A stretch of DNA of 64,000 nucleotides, from NCBI RefSeq assembly GCF_019703875.1, contig NZ_AP024110.1, positions 62,001 to 126,000 on the forward strand, in the 5' to 3' direction. The notes under the pieces are model-generated. The model saw only the letters and a program-made list of their open reading frames with translations. It was not told the DNA's origin and searched no databases. This document shows, in pieces, positions 31,728 through 38,420 of the stretch (within the stretch, counting starts at the first letter, position 1; each line of letters starts with the position of its first letter). The position numbers and the translations under genes were made by a program. The stretch is from Methyloradius palustris (GTDB taxonomy: Bacteria > Pseudomonadota > Gammaproteobacteria > Burkholderiales > Methylophilaceae).

Positions 31728-31756
31728 TTGACCAAATGCGGCATTTGCGCTATATT
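31728..31756 (+). promoter_or_regulatory. Promoter of the tRNA-Pro/Arg/His cluster
   Basis: TTGACC (31728-31733), 17 bp, TATATT (31751-31756), about 10 bp before the tRNA-Pro 5' end. It resembles the rRNA promoters. Confidence 0.75.
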
Positions 31757-31765
31757 CCTCGCCCT

Positions 31766-31842
31766 CGGGGTGTAGCGTAGCCTGGTAGCGCGCCTGCTTT
31801 GGGAGCAGGATGTCGGGAGTTCAAATCTCTCCACCCCGACCA
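31766..31842 (+). tRNA. tRNA-Pro (TGG)
   Basis: 77 nt. Acceptor CGGGGTG pairs with CACCCCG and is followed by ACCA. Anticodon loop TTTGGGA reads TGG. Confidence 0.98.
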
Positions 31843-31906
31843 GTTAAAAAATGTAGAAATTACCTTTCTAGATTTATATCAGTAAAGTCTAGATTGCCCG
31901 ATCAAT

Positions 31907-31983
31907 CTGCCCGTAGCTCAACCGGATAGAGCACCAGCCTTCTAAGCTGGGGGTTACAGGTTCGATTCCTGTCGGGCAGGCCA
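31907..31983 (+). tRNA. tRNA-Arg (TCT)
   Basis: 77 nt. Acceptor CTGCCCG pairs with CGGGCAG, then discriminator G and CCA. Anticodon loop CTTCTAA reads TCT. Confidence 0.97.
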
Positions 31984-32004
31984 TTTCTAGCATATCAGGT
32001 CAAT

Positions 32005-32081
32005 GGTGGCCGTAGCTCAGCTGGTAGAGCCCTGGATTGTGATTCCAGTTGTCGTGGGTTCGAGCCCCATCGGTCACCCCA
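32005..32081 (+). tRNA. tRNA-His (GTG), integration target of the mobile element
   Basis: 77 nt including the extra 5' G typical of tRNA-His; ends CACCCCA. Anticodon loop TTGTGAT reads GTG. Its last 45 bases lie in the 46-bp duplication shared with 40008-40053, so the 3' half now comes from the element's att site and the gene stays intact. Confidence 0.98.
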
Positions 32082-32082
32082 T
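32037..32082. repeat. Left attachment site (46-bp core) in tRNA-His
   Basis: From TTGTGATTCC to GGTCACCCCAT, identical in every base to 40008-40053; similarity stops sharply on both sides. The core covers the anticodon loop to the 3' end of the tRNA, the usual target of tyrosine integrases. Confidence 0.95.
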
Positions 32083-32124
32083 ATACCCCAAGGCTTTCAG
32101 CCAATTCCAAATTTCGGATTTCTA

Positions 32125-32153
32125 TTGAATAGTAGACGATTGTCTACTATTAC
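32125..32153. promoter_or_regulatory. Left-end inverted pair of putative integrase arm sites
   Basis: TTGAATAGTAGACG (32125-32138) and TGTCTACTATTAC (32141-32153) face each other. The same motif occurs as an opposed pair at the right end (39877-39890 and 39938-39950). Position just inside each att core suggests arm-type binding sites. Confidence 0.6.
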
Positions 32154-32155
32154 AC

Positions 32156-32575
32156 TTATTTTGACGTCTCACTGAAACCTATAAGATGATTCTCAATGGT
32201 CAGAATTGAAGAGTCGGTACATGTATTTTCCAAGTTCGATTGATAGCTAAGTTGCTTGGTCGATTTGAGCTGCAAATATATTGATTTATTGTTTGCAAGA
32301 AAAACCCAAAATACAAATTCACCCTTATCGGCCATCGCCTCTTGAGAGATTTTTCTATGGGCAATCTTTTCAAGACCATCAGGCAGCAGATATGCGCCTC
32401 CGATACAAATCTTTTCGATGGGTGCAGTGATCAGCTTAGATAAATCTAATGTCACTTTCTGAGAGTCTGATCTAGCTGCCGCTTCTAGAAGATTGGTTTC
32501 AAGTACAGATTTTTCTGAAGTGCATCCAACTACAGTAATAAGCGCTAGCGAAAATAGTGTGCGGATGATGAACAT
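32156..32575 (-). CDS. Predicted lipoprotein of unknown function
   Basis: A 139-residue protein with a clear lipoprotein signal: hydrophobic N-terminus followed by lipobox VVGC (Cys at 18). The mature part shows no recognised domain; it contains two further Cys (in KICIGGAYLL and ENTCTDS) that could form a disulfide. It lies downstream of the integrase gene at the left edge of the element, where accessory genes are common. The gene is AT-rich relative to the core genome. Confidence 0.6.
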   Translation of the reverse strand: MFIIRTLFSLALITVVGCTSEKSVLETNLLEAAARSDSQKVTLDLSKLITAPIEKICIGGAYLLPDGLEKIAHRKISQEAMADKGEFVFWVFLANNKSIYLQLKSTKQLSYQSNLENTCTDSSILTIENHLIGFSETSK

Positions 32576-32609
32576 TTATAAATCCCCTTTAAATAAATTA
32601 TCGCTTAAT

Positions 32610-33611
32610 TTATTTAAGTGGTTTTACCTTTTTAAATTCTCTCTGTTTTATGTAGTGCTCAGTCATGGCAGCTGAGCTATGGCCAGCAAGAGATTGTGCA
32701 TCTAATCCGAGCCCTTTAGCATCCGTTAATGCTTTTGCCCGTATGTCATGGAAGGTAAAGCGGTTGCCACCTTGTTCAGCCCACTTTACCTGGACACGAT
32801 GCCACATGGCTTTAAAGCCTGAGTCTGAATATGGTAGACCTTGCCTGGTGCAGAATAGATATAAACCACGTATAGGCCGTTTTAAGGCCTTAGCGCGTGC
32901 CACGACATCAGTTAGGCCAGGTGACCACTCATAAAGCTGTTTAGCGCCCGTCTTATTCTGTTTAACCCATATACCTTCGTCAGTGATCTGCTCAAGCTTT
33001 AGAGTGAGGATGTCCCCCTTACGCAATGCAGTAATATAGGCGAAGTCCATAACGGTTGCTATGAGCTCGCCAGCAATGCTTTTAACACCTTCAAACTCGG
33101 CATCCATGATGTATCTATCACGGCCTTTTTCTTTGTGCTTGGCAACGCCTATGCATGGATTGCTATTTACAGCGCCCCAGCGCATTCCATAACTAAATAT
33201 ATGGGATAGCAAAGATATCTCTCTATTGGCTCTTACAGTCGATTTCTGGCCGCGTGTATCAAGGTATTTAGCAATATGTGTCGGCAGCACTGCGCGCGCC
33301 TGGAATTTAGCGAATACCTTTTTAAGGTTTTCAGCCTCCATCTTATTGCCTTGATAGGTGCTAGCTGCTTTACGTGGTGCAATCTCGATCATGTAACGTG
33401 TGATCAGTTCACCCACGCTGCCTTTGATTGGTTTTTCTTGATTGGGAGGGATTGGGGTTTCGCCTTCGAGCTCTGCCCATTTTGAAAGGGCTAAGGCTTT
33501 ATCTTCAGAAAGGCGTATCCACTTTTTATCACGGCCAACAAAATAATAAGCGCCGTGTTTGACGTGCATATGTGGAGGTAGATCAAGATTGGTTTGCCGC
33601 CGCCTACCCAT
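32610..33611 (-). CDS. int: Tyrosine recombinase (phage-type integrase)
   Basis: A 333-residue integrase that should catalyse recombination at the tRNA-His att site. A basic N-terminal region (MGRRRQTNLDLPPHMHVKHG) is a likely arm-DNA-binding domain, followed by a SAM-like core-binding domain (about 63-150) and the catalytic domain. The active-site set is complete: R197 (TALRKGD), K220, H288 and R291 (HDIRAKA), H311 (LAGHSS) and nucleophile Y320. It sits 2 bp after the DUF4224 gene and near the left att site, as expected. Confidence 0.95.
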   Translation of the reverse strand: MGRRRQTNLDLPPHMHVKHGAYYFVGRDKKWIRLSEDKALALSKWAELEGETPIPPNQEKPIKGSVGELITRYMIEIAPRKAASTYQGNKMEAENLKKVFAKFQARAVLPTHIAKYLDTRGQKSTVRANREISLLSHIFSYGMRWGAVNSNPCIGVAKHKEKGRDRYIMDAEFEGVKSIAGELIATVMDFAYITALRKGDILTLKLEQITDEGIWVKQNKTGAKQLYEWSPGLTDVVARAKALKRPIRGLYLFCTRQGLPYSDSGFKAMWHRVQVKWAEQGGNRFTFHDIRAKALTDAKGLGLDAQSLAGHSSAAMTEHYIKQREFKKVKPLK

Positions 33612-33613
33612 GA

Positions 33614-33823
33614 TTAGCGGTTCAGAGCTTCAAAGTCAGGCTCGTTTGAGTTGCTTGTGGTGGTTTGAGGGCAGAGGCGTTGCTCTAGGTATGACCGCAA
33701 TACTTTAGGGCGGCCGCTAGCGCTTGTATCGAAGGGGTAGCCATGCTCAGTGAGCCAGCGGCATTGATGACTAGCCAGCTTGTAGTCTGTCAGTTCAATC
33801 AATTCTTCAGGGCTCATGAACAT
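33614..33823 (-). CDS. DUF4224-type small protein
   Basis: A 69-residue protein whose start, MFMSPEELIELTDYKLASHQ, followed by WLTEHGYPFD and GRPKVLRSYLE, matches the DUF4224 family recalled as a small partner encoded directly upstream of phage integrases. The gap to the integrase gene is 2 bp, so they are cotranscribed. A role as recombination directionality factor or DNA-binding cofactor is possible but unproven. Confidence 0.8.
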   Translation of the reverse strand: MFMSPEELIELTDYKLASHQCRWLTEHGYPFDTSASGRPKVLRSYLEQRLCPQTTTSNSNEPDFEALNR

Positions 33824-33835
33824 GGTGAAAGATGC

Positions 33836-34009
33836 CTATTTGACCAGGCGCAATTTAGGTTTCATGGCTGCTTTGTGTTTAATTCTGGCAGCGTAATGGC
33901 TAGATGGGCTGTCAGCATTTTTTAGTGACCTCACGCGCTTGTAAACTCTGAGCAGTAATGCTGAGCTGCTTTCATAGAGACGTGGGGTGATAGGTGCTGT
34001 AGGTTTCAT
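33836..34009 (-). CDS. 57-residue basic protein, translationally coupled
   Basis: Small frame starting MKPTAPITPRLYESS and ending KPKLRLVK, very rich in Lys and Arg. Its ATG overlaps the TGA of the upstream HTH/coiled-coil gene (ATGA) and it ends 12 bp before the DUF4224 gene, fitting tightly into the operon. No known family is recognised; nucleic-acid binding is a guess from charge. Confidence 0.6.
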   Translation of the reverse strand: MKPTAPITPRLYESSSALLLRVYKRVRSLKNADSPSSHYAARIKHKAAMKPKLRLVK

Positions 34010-34671
34010 GCCGCTTTTACCTCCTGAGTGGATTTACTACGGTTGATGGGTACGACTTTGTTGCTGCTGACCTGGGCAGTCAGGGTTGCTAATCTTGCTT
34101 CGATGGCTTTGAGTTCATCCAGCAATCCATCATTACCATTGGATGATTTCAATTCAGCTAATTCGGCGCGCAAGGGTTCAATCTCATCGCGTAGCAATTC
34201 ATATTCTCTTTCGAAAAAACGTTTTGCCGCGTGAGTTTCACGAATGAAAGCCAGCTCATCTGAAGAGAATGAAAGATTGCCGCGCTCGGGGCAGACTAAG
34301 CGGCCATCAGGCTTGATAAACCAGCCTTGCCAGTTCTTATGGGATAGCCTGAAATGAACGCTCTCGTACACAAGGCGTAATAGCTCGAAAGCCATGAATG
34401 GAATAGGTGTCCTGTCATTTTCCCAGCTTTGAATAACAGAGGCAGATACACGTAAATAAGCAGCACATTCTGGGCGAGTTATTTGCAGCAAATGAGTGCG
34501 CATGAATTTGAAATGTGAGCCCGACACAATCTTATCTTGAGACTGAATCACCCACATTGGGTGGTATTCAGGGAATGCCTCATTGATCTCTTTACCGCTC
34601 GGCTCGATGGCTTGCATGTAATAAGACCAGGACGTAGCTTTGTTAGGCCAAGGTTTTTTGGTTTTAGCCAT
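34006..34671 (-). CDS. HTH and coiled-coil protein of the element
   Basis: A 221-residue protein. A helix-turn-helix (about residues 65-105: TRPECAAYLRVSASVIQSWE) resembles XRE-like phage regulators, followed by a short central region and a C-terminal coiled coil (about 140-200, rich in Glu, Leu and Ala). Its ATG abuts the Rep stop (shared base 34671) and its stop overlaps the 57-residue gene. It could be a replication accessory or copy-control factor; this is inferred from position only. Confidence 0.65.
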   Translation of the reverse strand: MAKTKKPWPNKATSWSYYMQAIEPSGKEINEAFPEYHPMWVIQSQDKIVSGSHFKFMRTHLLQITRPECAAYLRVSASVIQSWENDRTPIPFMAFELLRLVYESVHFRLSHKNWQGWFIKPDGRLVCPERGNLSFSSDELAFIRETHAAKRFFEREYELLRDEIEPLRAELAELKSSNGNDGLLDELKAIEARLATLTAQVSSNKVVPINRSKSTQEVKAA

Positions 34672-36011
34672 TAGTTAACCCATTGGCCTTTAGGACGGTT
34701 TACCGAATAAGCTCCTGAGTGAGAGTGCTTTATGTACGGCAATATATCCAATAATTCCATGACAGCGTCTTTACCACCAATACGGGCTGCTTCGATTAAT
34801 TCACCACGCGCATTGGTTTTTAGAACAAGGCGCCATTCTTCAGCATTGAGGTATAACACCACTTCTTCTTCGACTTCCACCTCGGCGCTTTCAGCGGCCA
34901 GGTCTTCATCATCAAGATCATTTAGGCTAAAAAAATCTTTAAGTCCGTTAGTCCAGTAATTCATGCGCTTGCCTTCAAAGCAGCGCCCAAATTCCAGGAA
35001 TAGAGCACCCGCTTTCTCATCACCCTCTAGTGACATTTTCAATAGCTGAAATGGTGTTGCATGGAAGTCACCATTTAAATTCCTGAAACCAGCTTTGCTA
35101 TTGGCTTTAGTGGTTTCATGAGCAATTGTCCAGCCGTTGTATAACTCAGGCTCACGGCCAAATTTATTGACATAGTCAGCGGTGTAATCGCCACCGCGAA
35201 TATCAAGAGCATGCGTCAGCATGTCATTCAGTTTTGAGTTATCGCCTAGACCTGCATGTATCAGTGACACGCACCAGGATTCGACAAGCTCATCAATGGC
35301 GCGGCGGCTATTGAGTAAAGATTCGTCCTGCATGAATAGCACCTGGTGCGTGTGGGGATGCCAACCGTTTGAACCGTGTGTAACTTCAAGGCTACGGACC
35401 GAACCTACAATTGGGAATTCACCCTTAGTGACTTTCTTGAGTGGCTTGCCACGTGTCTCAGCATATTGAATCGAGGCTAGGGAAGTACCAAAAATTCGCT
35501 TATACGTGCGCGAGTTTTTCCAGTGATCGAGCGCCATAGCGAATTTAGATAAACCTTCATCAAGCGGCAGATCAATTTCATGGGGAAAGGTATTTGTCAT
35601 TAACAAGCAACTGCCGCCAGCTTTTGAATGTGCTGTGATGGCTTGTTGCATCTGTTCACGCCTGGCTTCCGTAATTTTTGCATTGCAAATGGGGCATACC
35701 CACGCAGAGCCACATGATACTAGGCCAGCAATTCTTGCTTCTGACTGGTCGACCTTGCGAAAAATGGCGATGCTATCGCCAGTCAGATTTCGGTGGCAGC
35801 TACAAACACGGTGTTGTTTTATTGCATTACGGTCATAGAACAGGCTTTGCGAATGGCGTTGAAGTTCATAGCGGATTTTCTTGTTTTTTGATTTATCTGC
35901 ATCAATTTCAGTTTGGCTTTTTAGTGATTTAGCGTTTGAGGATTTCGCACTAATACCAAGAGAAGCATGTGGTGCCAATTTTGAGGTTGCAGAGGTAGGT
36001 TCGATCATCAT
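34671..36011 (-). CDS. rep: Rolling-circle replication initiator (Rep_1-like HUH endonuclease)
   Basis: A 446-residue protein with the HUH-endonuclease layout of plasmid Rep proteins. The metal-binding HPHTH (218-222) lies in EVTHGSNGWHPHTHQVLF, and a downstream Y280-V-N-K283 (YxxK) supplies the likely nicking Tyr and Lys. An N-terminal Cys set (C70, C72, C100, C106, C109) resembles the zinc-binding segment of this family. It should nick an origin on the excised circle. The C-terminus is acidic (about 365-395). The gene overlaps its upstream neighbour by 4 bp. Confidence 0.85.
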   Translation of the reverse strand: MMIEPTSATSKLAPHASLGISAKSSNAKSLKSQTEIDADKSKNKKIRYELQRHSQSLFYDRNAIKQHRVCSCHRNLTGDSIAIFRKVDQSEARIAGLVSCGSAWVCPICNAKITEARREQMQQAITAHSKAGGSCLLMTNTFPHEIDLPLDEGLSKFAMALDHWKNSRTYKRIFGTSLASIQYAETRGKPLKKVTKGEFPIVGSVRSLEVTHGSNGWHPHTHQVLFMQDESLLNSRRAIDELVESWCVSLIHAGLGDNSKLNDMLTHALDIRGGDYTADYVNKFGREPELYNGWTIAHETTKANSKAGFRNLNGDFHATPFQLLKMSLEGDEKAGALFLEFGRCFEGKRMNYWTNGLKDFFSLNDLDDEDLAAESAEVEVEEEVVLYLNAEEWRLVLKTNARGELIEAARIGGKDAVMELLDILPYIKHSHSGAYSVNRPKGQWVN

Positions 36012-36226
36012 GATTCGACACCCTCTGTAGGCTCAATTTCAACCACTTCACAGGTGCGACCACCATGACTTAATGAGATTGAAAGGTTGTTTGCAACGCT
36101 ACGATCTCGCCATACGAATGCATGAGCAATATCTGGCACAAAGAGGTCATGGCCATGACCAGCAGGCAATTCATTAATAAAATGGCCGCTGGTCTTGTCA
36201 CGCACTACGTAGAGGGAATGGCTCAT
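36008..36226 (-). CDS. 72-residue conserved-looking small protein
   Basis: Starts MSHSLYVVRDKTSGHF and ends EVVEIEPTEGVES. The internal ATG at 36226 is chosen over a longer frame because it has a GGAG site and because the ATG overlaps the stop of the 51-residue gene (ATGA). No family is recognised. Its own stop overlaps the rep start by 4 bp, so three genes are chained by translational coupling. Confidence 0.6.
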   Translation of the reverse strand: MSHSLYVVRDKTSGHFINELPAGHGHDLFVPDIAHAFVWRDRSVANNLSISLSHGGRTCEVVEIEPTEGVES

Positions 36227-36378
36227 TGATAAGCTCCGTTTTTGGACGGAGTGGTATTGGTTGATTTCTTTTTTGCTGCTTCGTATAGCAGCAGGCCAAT
36301 GATTACAGCAACAACCAATCCGCCAGCATTGGACGATTTGGCAGCCAATGGAAAAAGCTTTACAGGGAGAGTGATCAT
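36223..36378 (-). CDS. 51-residue single-span membrane protein
   Basis: A tiny protein with one strong transmembrane stretch (about residues 19-34, GGLVVAVIIGLLLYEA) followed by a basic tail (AAKKKSTNTTPSKNG). GGAG lies at good spacing before the ATG. Both ends overlap their neighbours by the ATGA pattern, strong evidence that it is translated. It resembles a minor coat or small phage-like membrane protein in size and design, but no other filamentous-phage gene is present. Confidence 0.6.
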   Translation of the reverse strand: MITLPVKLFPLAAKSSNAGGLVVAVIIGLLLYEAAKKKSTNTTPSKNGAYQ

Positions 36379-37046
36379 GCTGGTAGCTCCTCTTCTGTTT
36401 CGGCCTCTTCGTCTGGTTCGTCAGGGGGTGCATCCCTGAATAAGCCAGCTTTTACAAGCGCCTCACGAAAGGTCTCAAATACAATATCTTTAATGGTTTG
36501 AGGGTCTGCACCGCTTGCTGATAAGCCGAGAGCAGGCCATCCACTCAAAGAGCGCCAGAGGACATAGTTGGCCGCCATCAGCGTGAAGACCTCTTGTAAA
36601 GCCTCTTGGGTGTCTTCGCTGAATTCACTCTCACTAAAAAAGCCGTCATCACGACTAGCCGTTTGTTGAAGCAATACCGCTAGCCTGGCGTCATTATCTT
36701 GGATAACACCTTGCGTCTTGATTACCGCTGGCTGGTCTACATCAAGATAGACGGGCAAGAACTTGTAAGGGGCTGCCGCGAGTGGTGGGGCGTTGGGAAG
36801 TGTTGCAGGAGGATGGCTTGCTGGCTCAGGAGGGCTATCCTCAAAAACAATACCTTTGCTTTCAAAGTAGTCTTTTAATTTAGCCAGGTGTTCAGGCCTG
36901 AGCTGCCGATCACCGTTACGAAATTCGCTCATGTATGAGCGGGGGATGTTTGTTTCTTTCGAGACCTCAGAAACATTTAATCGAAGGGTGACTATCGCTT
37001 CGTCAAACTCTGCCCTAGTGAGGGCATACTCTTTTTTGATCGCCAT
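36375..37046 (-). CDS. HTH-domain protein, first gene of the element's replication operon
   Basis: A 223-residue protein. The N-terminal 60 residues form an XRE-like helix-turn-helix (LNVSEVSKETNIPRSYMSEFRNGDR); a Pro-rich linker follows (about 75-95), then a helical C-terminal domain with a very acidic tail (PPDEPDEEAETEEELPA). It is the promoter-proximal gene of a six-gene coupled chain leading to rep, DUF4224 and int. A regulator or replication helper is likely. Confidence 0.65.
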   Translation of the reverse strand: MAIKKEYALTRAEFDEAIVTLRLNVSEVSKETNIPRSYMSEFRNGDRQLRPEHLAKLKDYFESKGIVFEDSPPEPASHPPATLPNAPPLAAAPYKFLPVYLDVDQPAVIKTQGVIQDNDARLAVLLQQTASRDDGFFSESEFSEDTQEALQEVFTLMAANYVLWRSLSGWPALGLSASGADPQTIKDIVFETFREALVKAGLFRDAPPDEPDEEAETEEELPA

Positions 37047-37060
37047 ATATATTCCGTTCG

Positions 37061-37136
37061 TAAAGTGTTGAAAGATGCATAAAGTTACGATTTAAATATA
37101 TACCACTTTTTCTGGCTTGTAAAACACTTTATGCAT
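37061..37136. promoter_or_regulatory. Promoter and operator repeats of the element's replication operon
   Basis: On the minus strand TTTACA (37118-37123) and TATATT (37095-37100) are separated by exactly 17 bp. ATGCATAAAGTGTT on the minus strand (37123-37136) overlaps the -35 box. ATGCATAAAGT on the plus strand (37075-37085) and TAAAGTGTT (37061-37069) lie around and after the start site. The repeated motif is a likely repressor operator set. Confidence 0.65.
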
Positions 37137-37166
37137 GATTCAGCACAATATGCACGACATGCAGGC

Positions 37167-37194
37167 AAAAAAAAGCCTGAGACTATGTCAGGCT
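37167..37194 (-). terminator. Terminator of the XRE repressor gene
   Basis: On the minus strand AGCCTGA, a 7-nt loop and TCAGGCT are followed by eight T. It separates the repressor gene from the replication-operon promoter. Confidence 0.85.
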
Positions 37195-37217
37195 GCATAT
37201 TCTTGTAGCTTTAACCT

Positions 37218-37682
37218 CTACTTGTTAGGGTTTTTAGCTTTTTCGATTTTCTCGCTACGCTCAATATTCTTCCAGTCAATTTGTGTTTTACCCATATTGC
37301 TAAATGGATCATTCTTTTCTTGAATTATCAGCTTTACCGCATTAATGAAACTTTCAGCAGCTACAGATAGGTTTGAGGTTTCTTGATTAAGATTGGGGTC
37401 AATACCGCGAATTAACCAATCAGCTGATACATCTAACGCATCACAGAGCAATCTAATTTCGCGTGTACCTGGTTTACTGCCATCCTCATATTCATATCGC
37501 CTCAACATGGAGGCTGATATACCTTTTTTTTCATCACCATAATCGTATTGCTGAGTTAGACGGGCTAACTCTTCGACGTTCAAAGCCAGTTCATTGCGCC
37601 TGGCTTTAATGCGAACCCCAATAGTGTCTTCTGGAGGCACATATCCGTTAGTGTTTTCAGTATGTTTTTTATCATCACTCAT
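37218..37682 (-). CDS. XRE-family transcriptional repressor
   Basis: A 154-residue protein with a cI/Cro-type HTH (about residues 22-95: IGVRIKARRNELALNVEELARL ... SASMLRRYEYEDG ... LLCDALDVSADWLIRG). The C-terminal third is short and lacks a visible LexA-like autocleavage site. It is separately transcribed (own terminator, own palindrome over the promoter) and lies between two operator-bearing regions, so it probably represses both the element's replication operon and its own gene. Confidence 0.8.
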   Translation of the reverse strand: MSDDKKHTENTNGYVPPEDTIGVRIKARRNELALNVEELARLTQQYDYGDEKKGISASMLRRYEYEDGSKPGTREIRLLCDALDVSADWLIRGIDPNLNQETSNLSVAAESFINAVKLIIQEKNDPFSNMGKTQIDWKNIERSEKIEKAKNPNK

Positions 37683-37764
37683 AAGTGTTTTTCGCTTACA
37701 GACATTGCTGTCATTCCCTTGTCGTTATTGGTTTGACAGTGAATTACAGTATCTTTTGAATTGC

Positions 37765-37782
37765 GTATGTTATATCACATAC
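37765..37782. promoter_or_regulatory. Palindromic operator over the repressor promoter
   Basis: GTATGT, 6 bp, ACATAC. Read on the minus strand it contains TGATATAAC, an extended -10 box, so binding here would block the XRE gene. It lies in the divergent gap between the repressor and the cargo pair. Confidence 0.55.
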
Positions 37783-37816
37783 TCAACTTGTGTCTCGTTT
37801 TGAAAAAATGTCACTA

Positions 37817-37854
37817 ATTACGCTTGTGTTATTAATTCATAATGCGAGCGTAAT
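37817..37854. promoter_or_regulatory. Second inverted repeat upstream of the cargo pair
   Basis: ATTACGCT and AGCGTAAT are separated by 22 bp, just before the gene at 37878. CATAAT lies between the arms and could be the -10 box. It may be a separate operator for the cargo genes. Confidence 0.4.
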
Positions 37855-37877
37855 ACAAATAAAAATCAGGGGAAAAT

Positions 37878-38420
37878 ATGAATCAACAAAGCTTTGATAT
37901 TAATTCACAAGAGTTTTATTACCACGTTTCACCAATACATTTAGAAAATGGCAGCATCATCAAAAAGGGAAATTGGGGGAGGGTAATCAAGCTTTATATA
38001 GGCAATTGTAATGGCCTGAATTTATTTAAAGAACGGGTTTTAGAGGATGTTCGACTAGATCATTACTCAACTAAACCAAGTCGATTAGATGCAATATTTT
38101 TGCTTCTCAATTTAGATGCAGCCAAACATTATTTGACTGTTGATAATGAGGCTCAGAGAACAAGTTTGATTTATAAGGTTAAGCCTTTAAACAGAAATGC
38201 GCCTGGACACTTAGCTAACTACAGCAAGACCATAGTTCAGCCACCTTTATGCCATTTTGACAATATGGAGCAAGTGGCCCATAACTATTGGACTGGAGTC
38301 GGTTTGTACGACGCTATACCCATGCTTAATCCTACGCTCAATACATATGTGCCAGTTACTACAGTGGAGTTAATAGCTATGTGTGATATTGAGATAGTGG
38401 AATGTCTGAACTTATTATGA
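37878..38420 (+). CDS. DUF2441-like protein, possible ADP-ribosyltransferase fold
   Basis: A 180-residue protein. The N-terminus FYYHVSP (His16), then NGSIIKKGNWGR (24-35), KERVLEDVR (51-59) and KPSRLDAIFLLLN (66-78) resemble the DUF2441 pattern (YHV ... G(N/D)WG ... E.vR ... PSRl.avF). Such proteins are thought to share the ADP-ribosyltransferase/RNA-phosphotransferase fold. The assignment is from memory and partial. An AGGGGA ribosome site precedes the ATG. It overlaps the next gene, and the two form the only plus-strand operon in the element. Confidence 0.5.
   Translation: MNQQSFDINSQEFYYHVSPIHLENGSIIKKGNWGRVIKLYIGNCNGLNLFKERVLEDVRLDHYSTKPSRLDAIFLLLNLDAAKHYLTVDNEAQRTSLIYKVKPLNRNAPGHLANYSKTIVQPPLCHFDNMEQVAHNYWTGVGLYDAIPMLNPTLNTYVPVTTVELIAMCDIEIVECLNLL

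Noticed and set aside
36223..36378. Filamentous phage (inovirus) prophage, suggested by the tiny membrane protein plus a rolling-circle Rep
   Set aside because: No Zot-like morphogenesis ATPase, no pIII-like adsorption protein and no run of coat genes is present in the 8 kb.
36008..36433. Longer 141-codon version of the 72-residue gene
   Set aside because: The N-terminal extension runs antisense-frame through the 51-residue gene and the end of the HTH gene, while the internal ATG has a GGAG site and an ATGA overlap.
37878..38420. Classical toxin-antitoxin role with the DUF2441-like protein as antitoxin
   Set aside because: It has no DNA-binding or disordered antitoxin features; a firm role cannot be assigned, so only the family resemblance is claimed.
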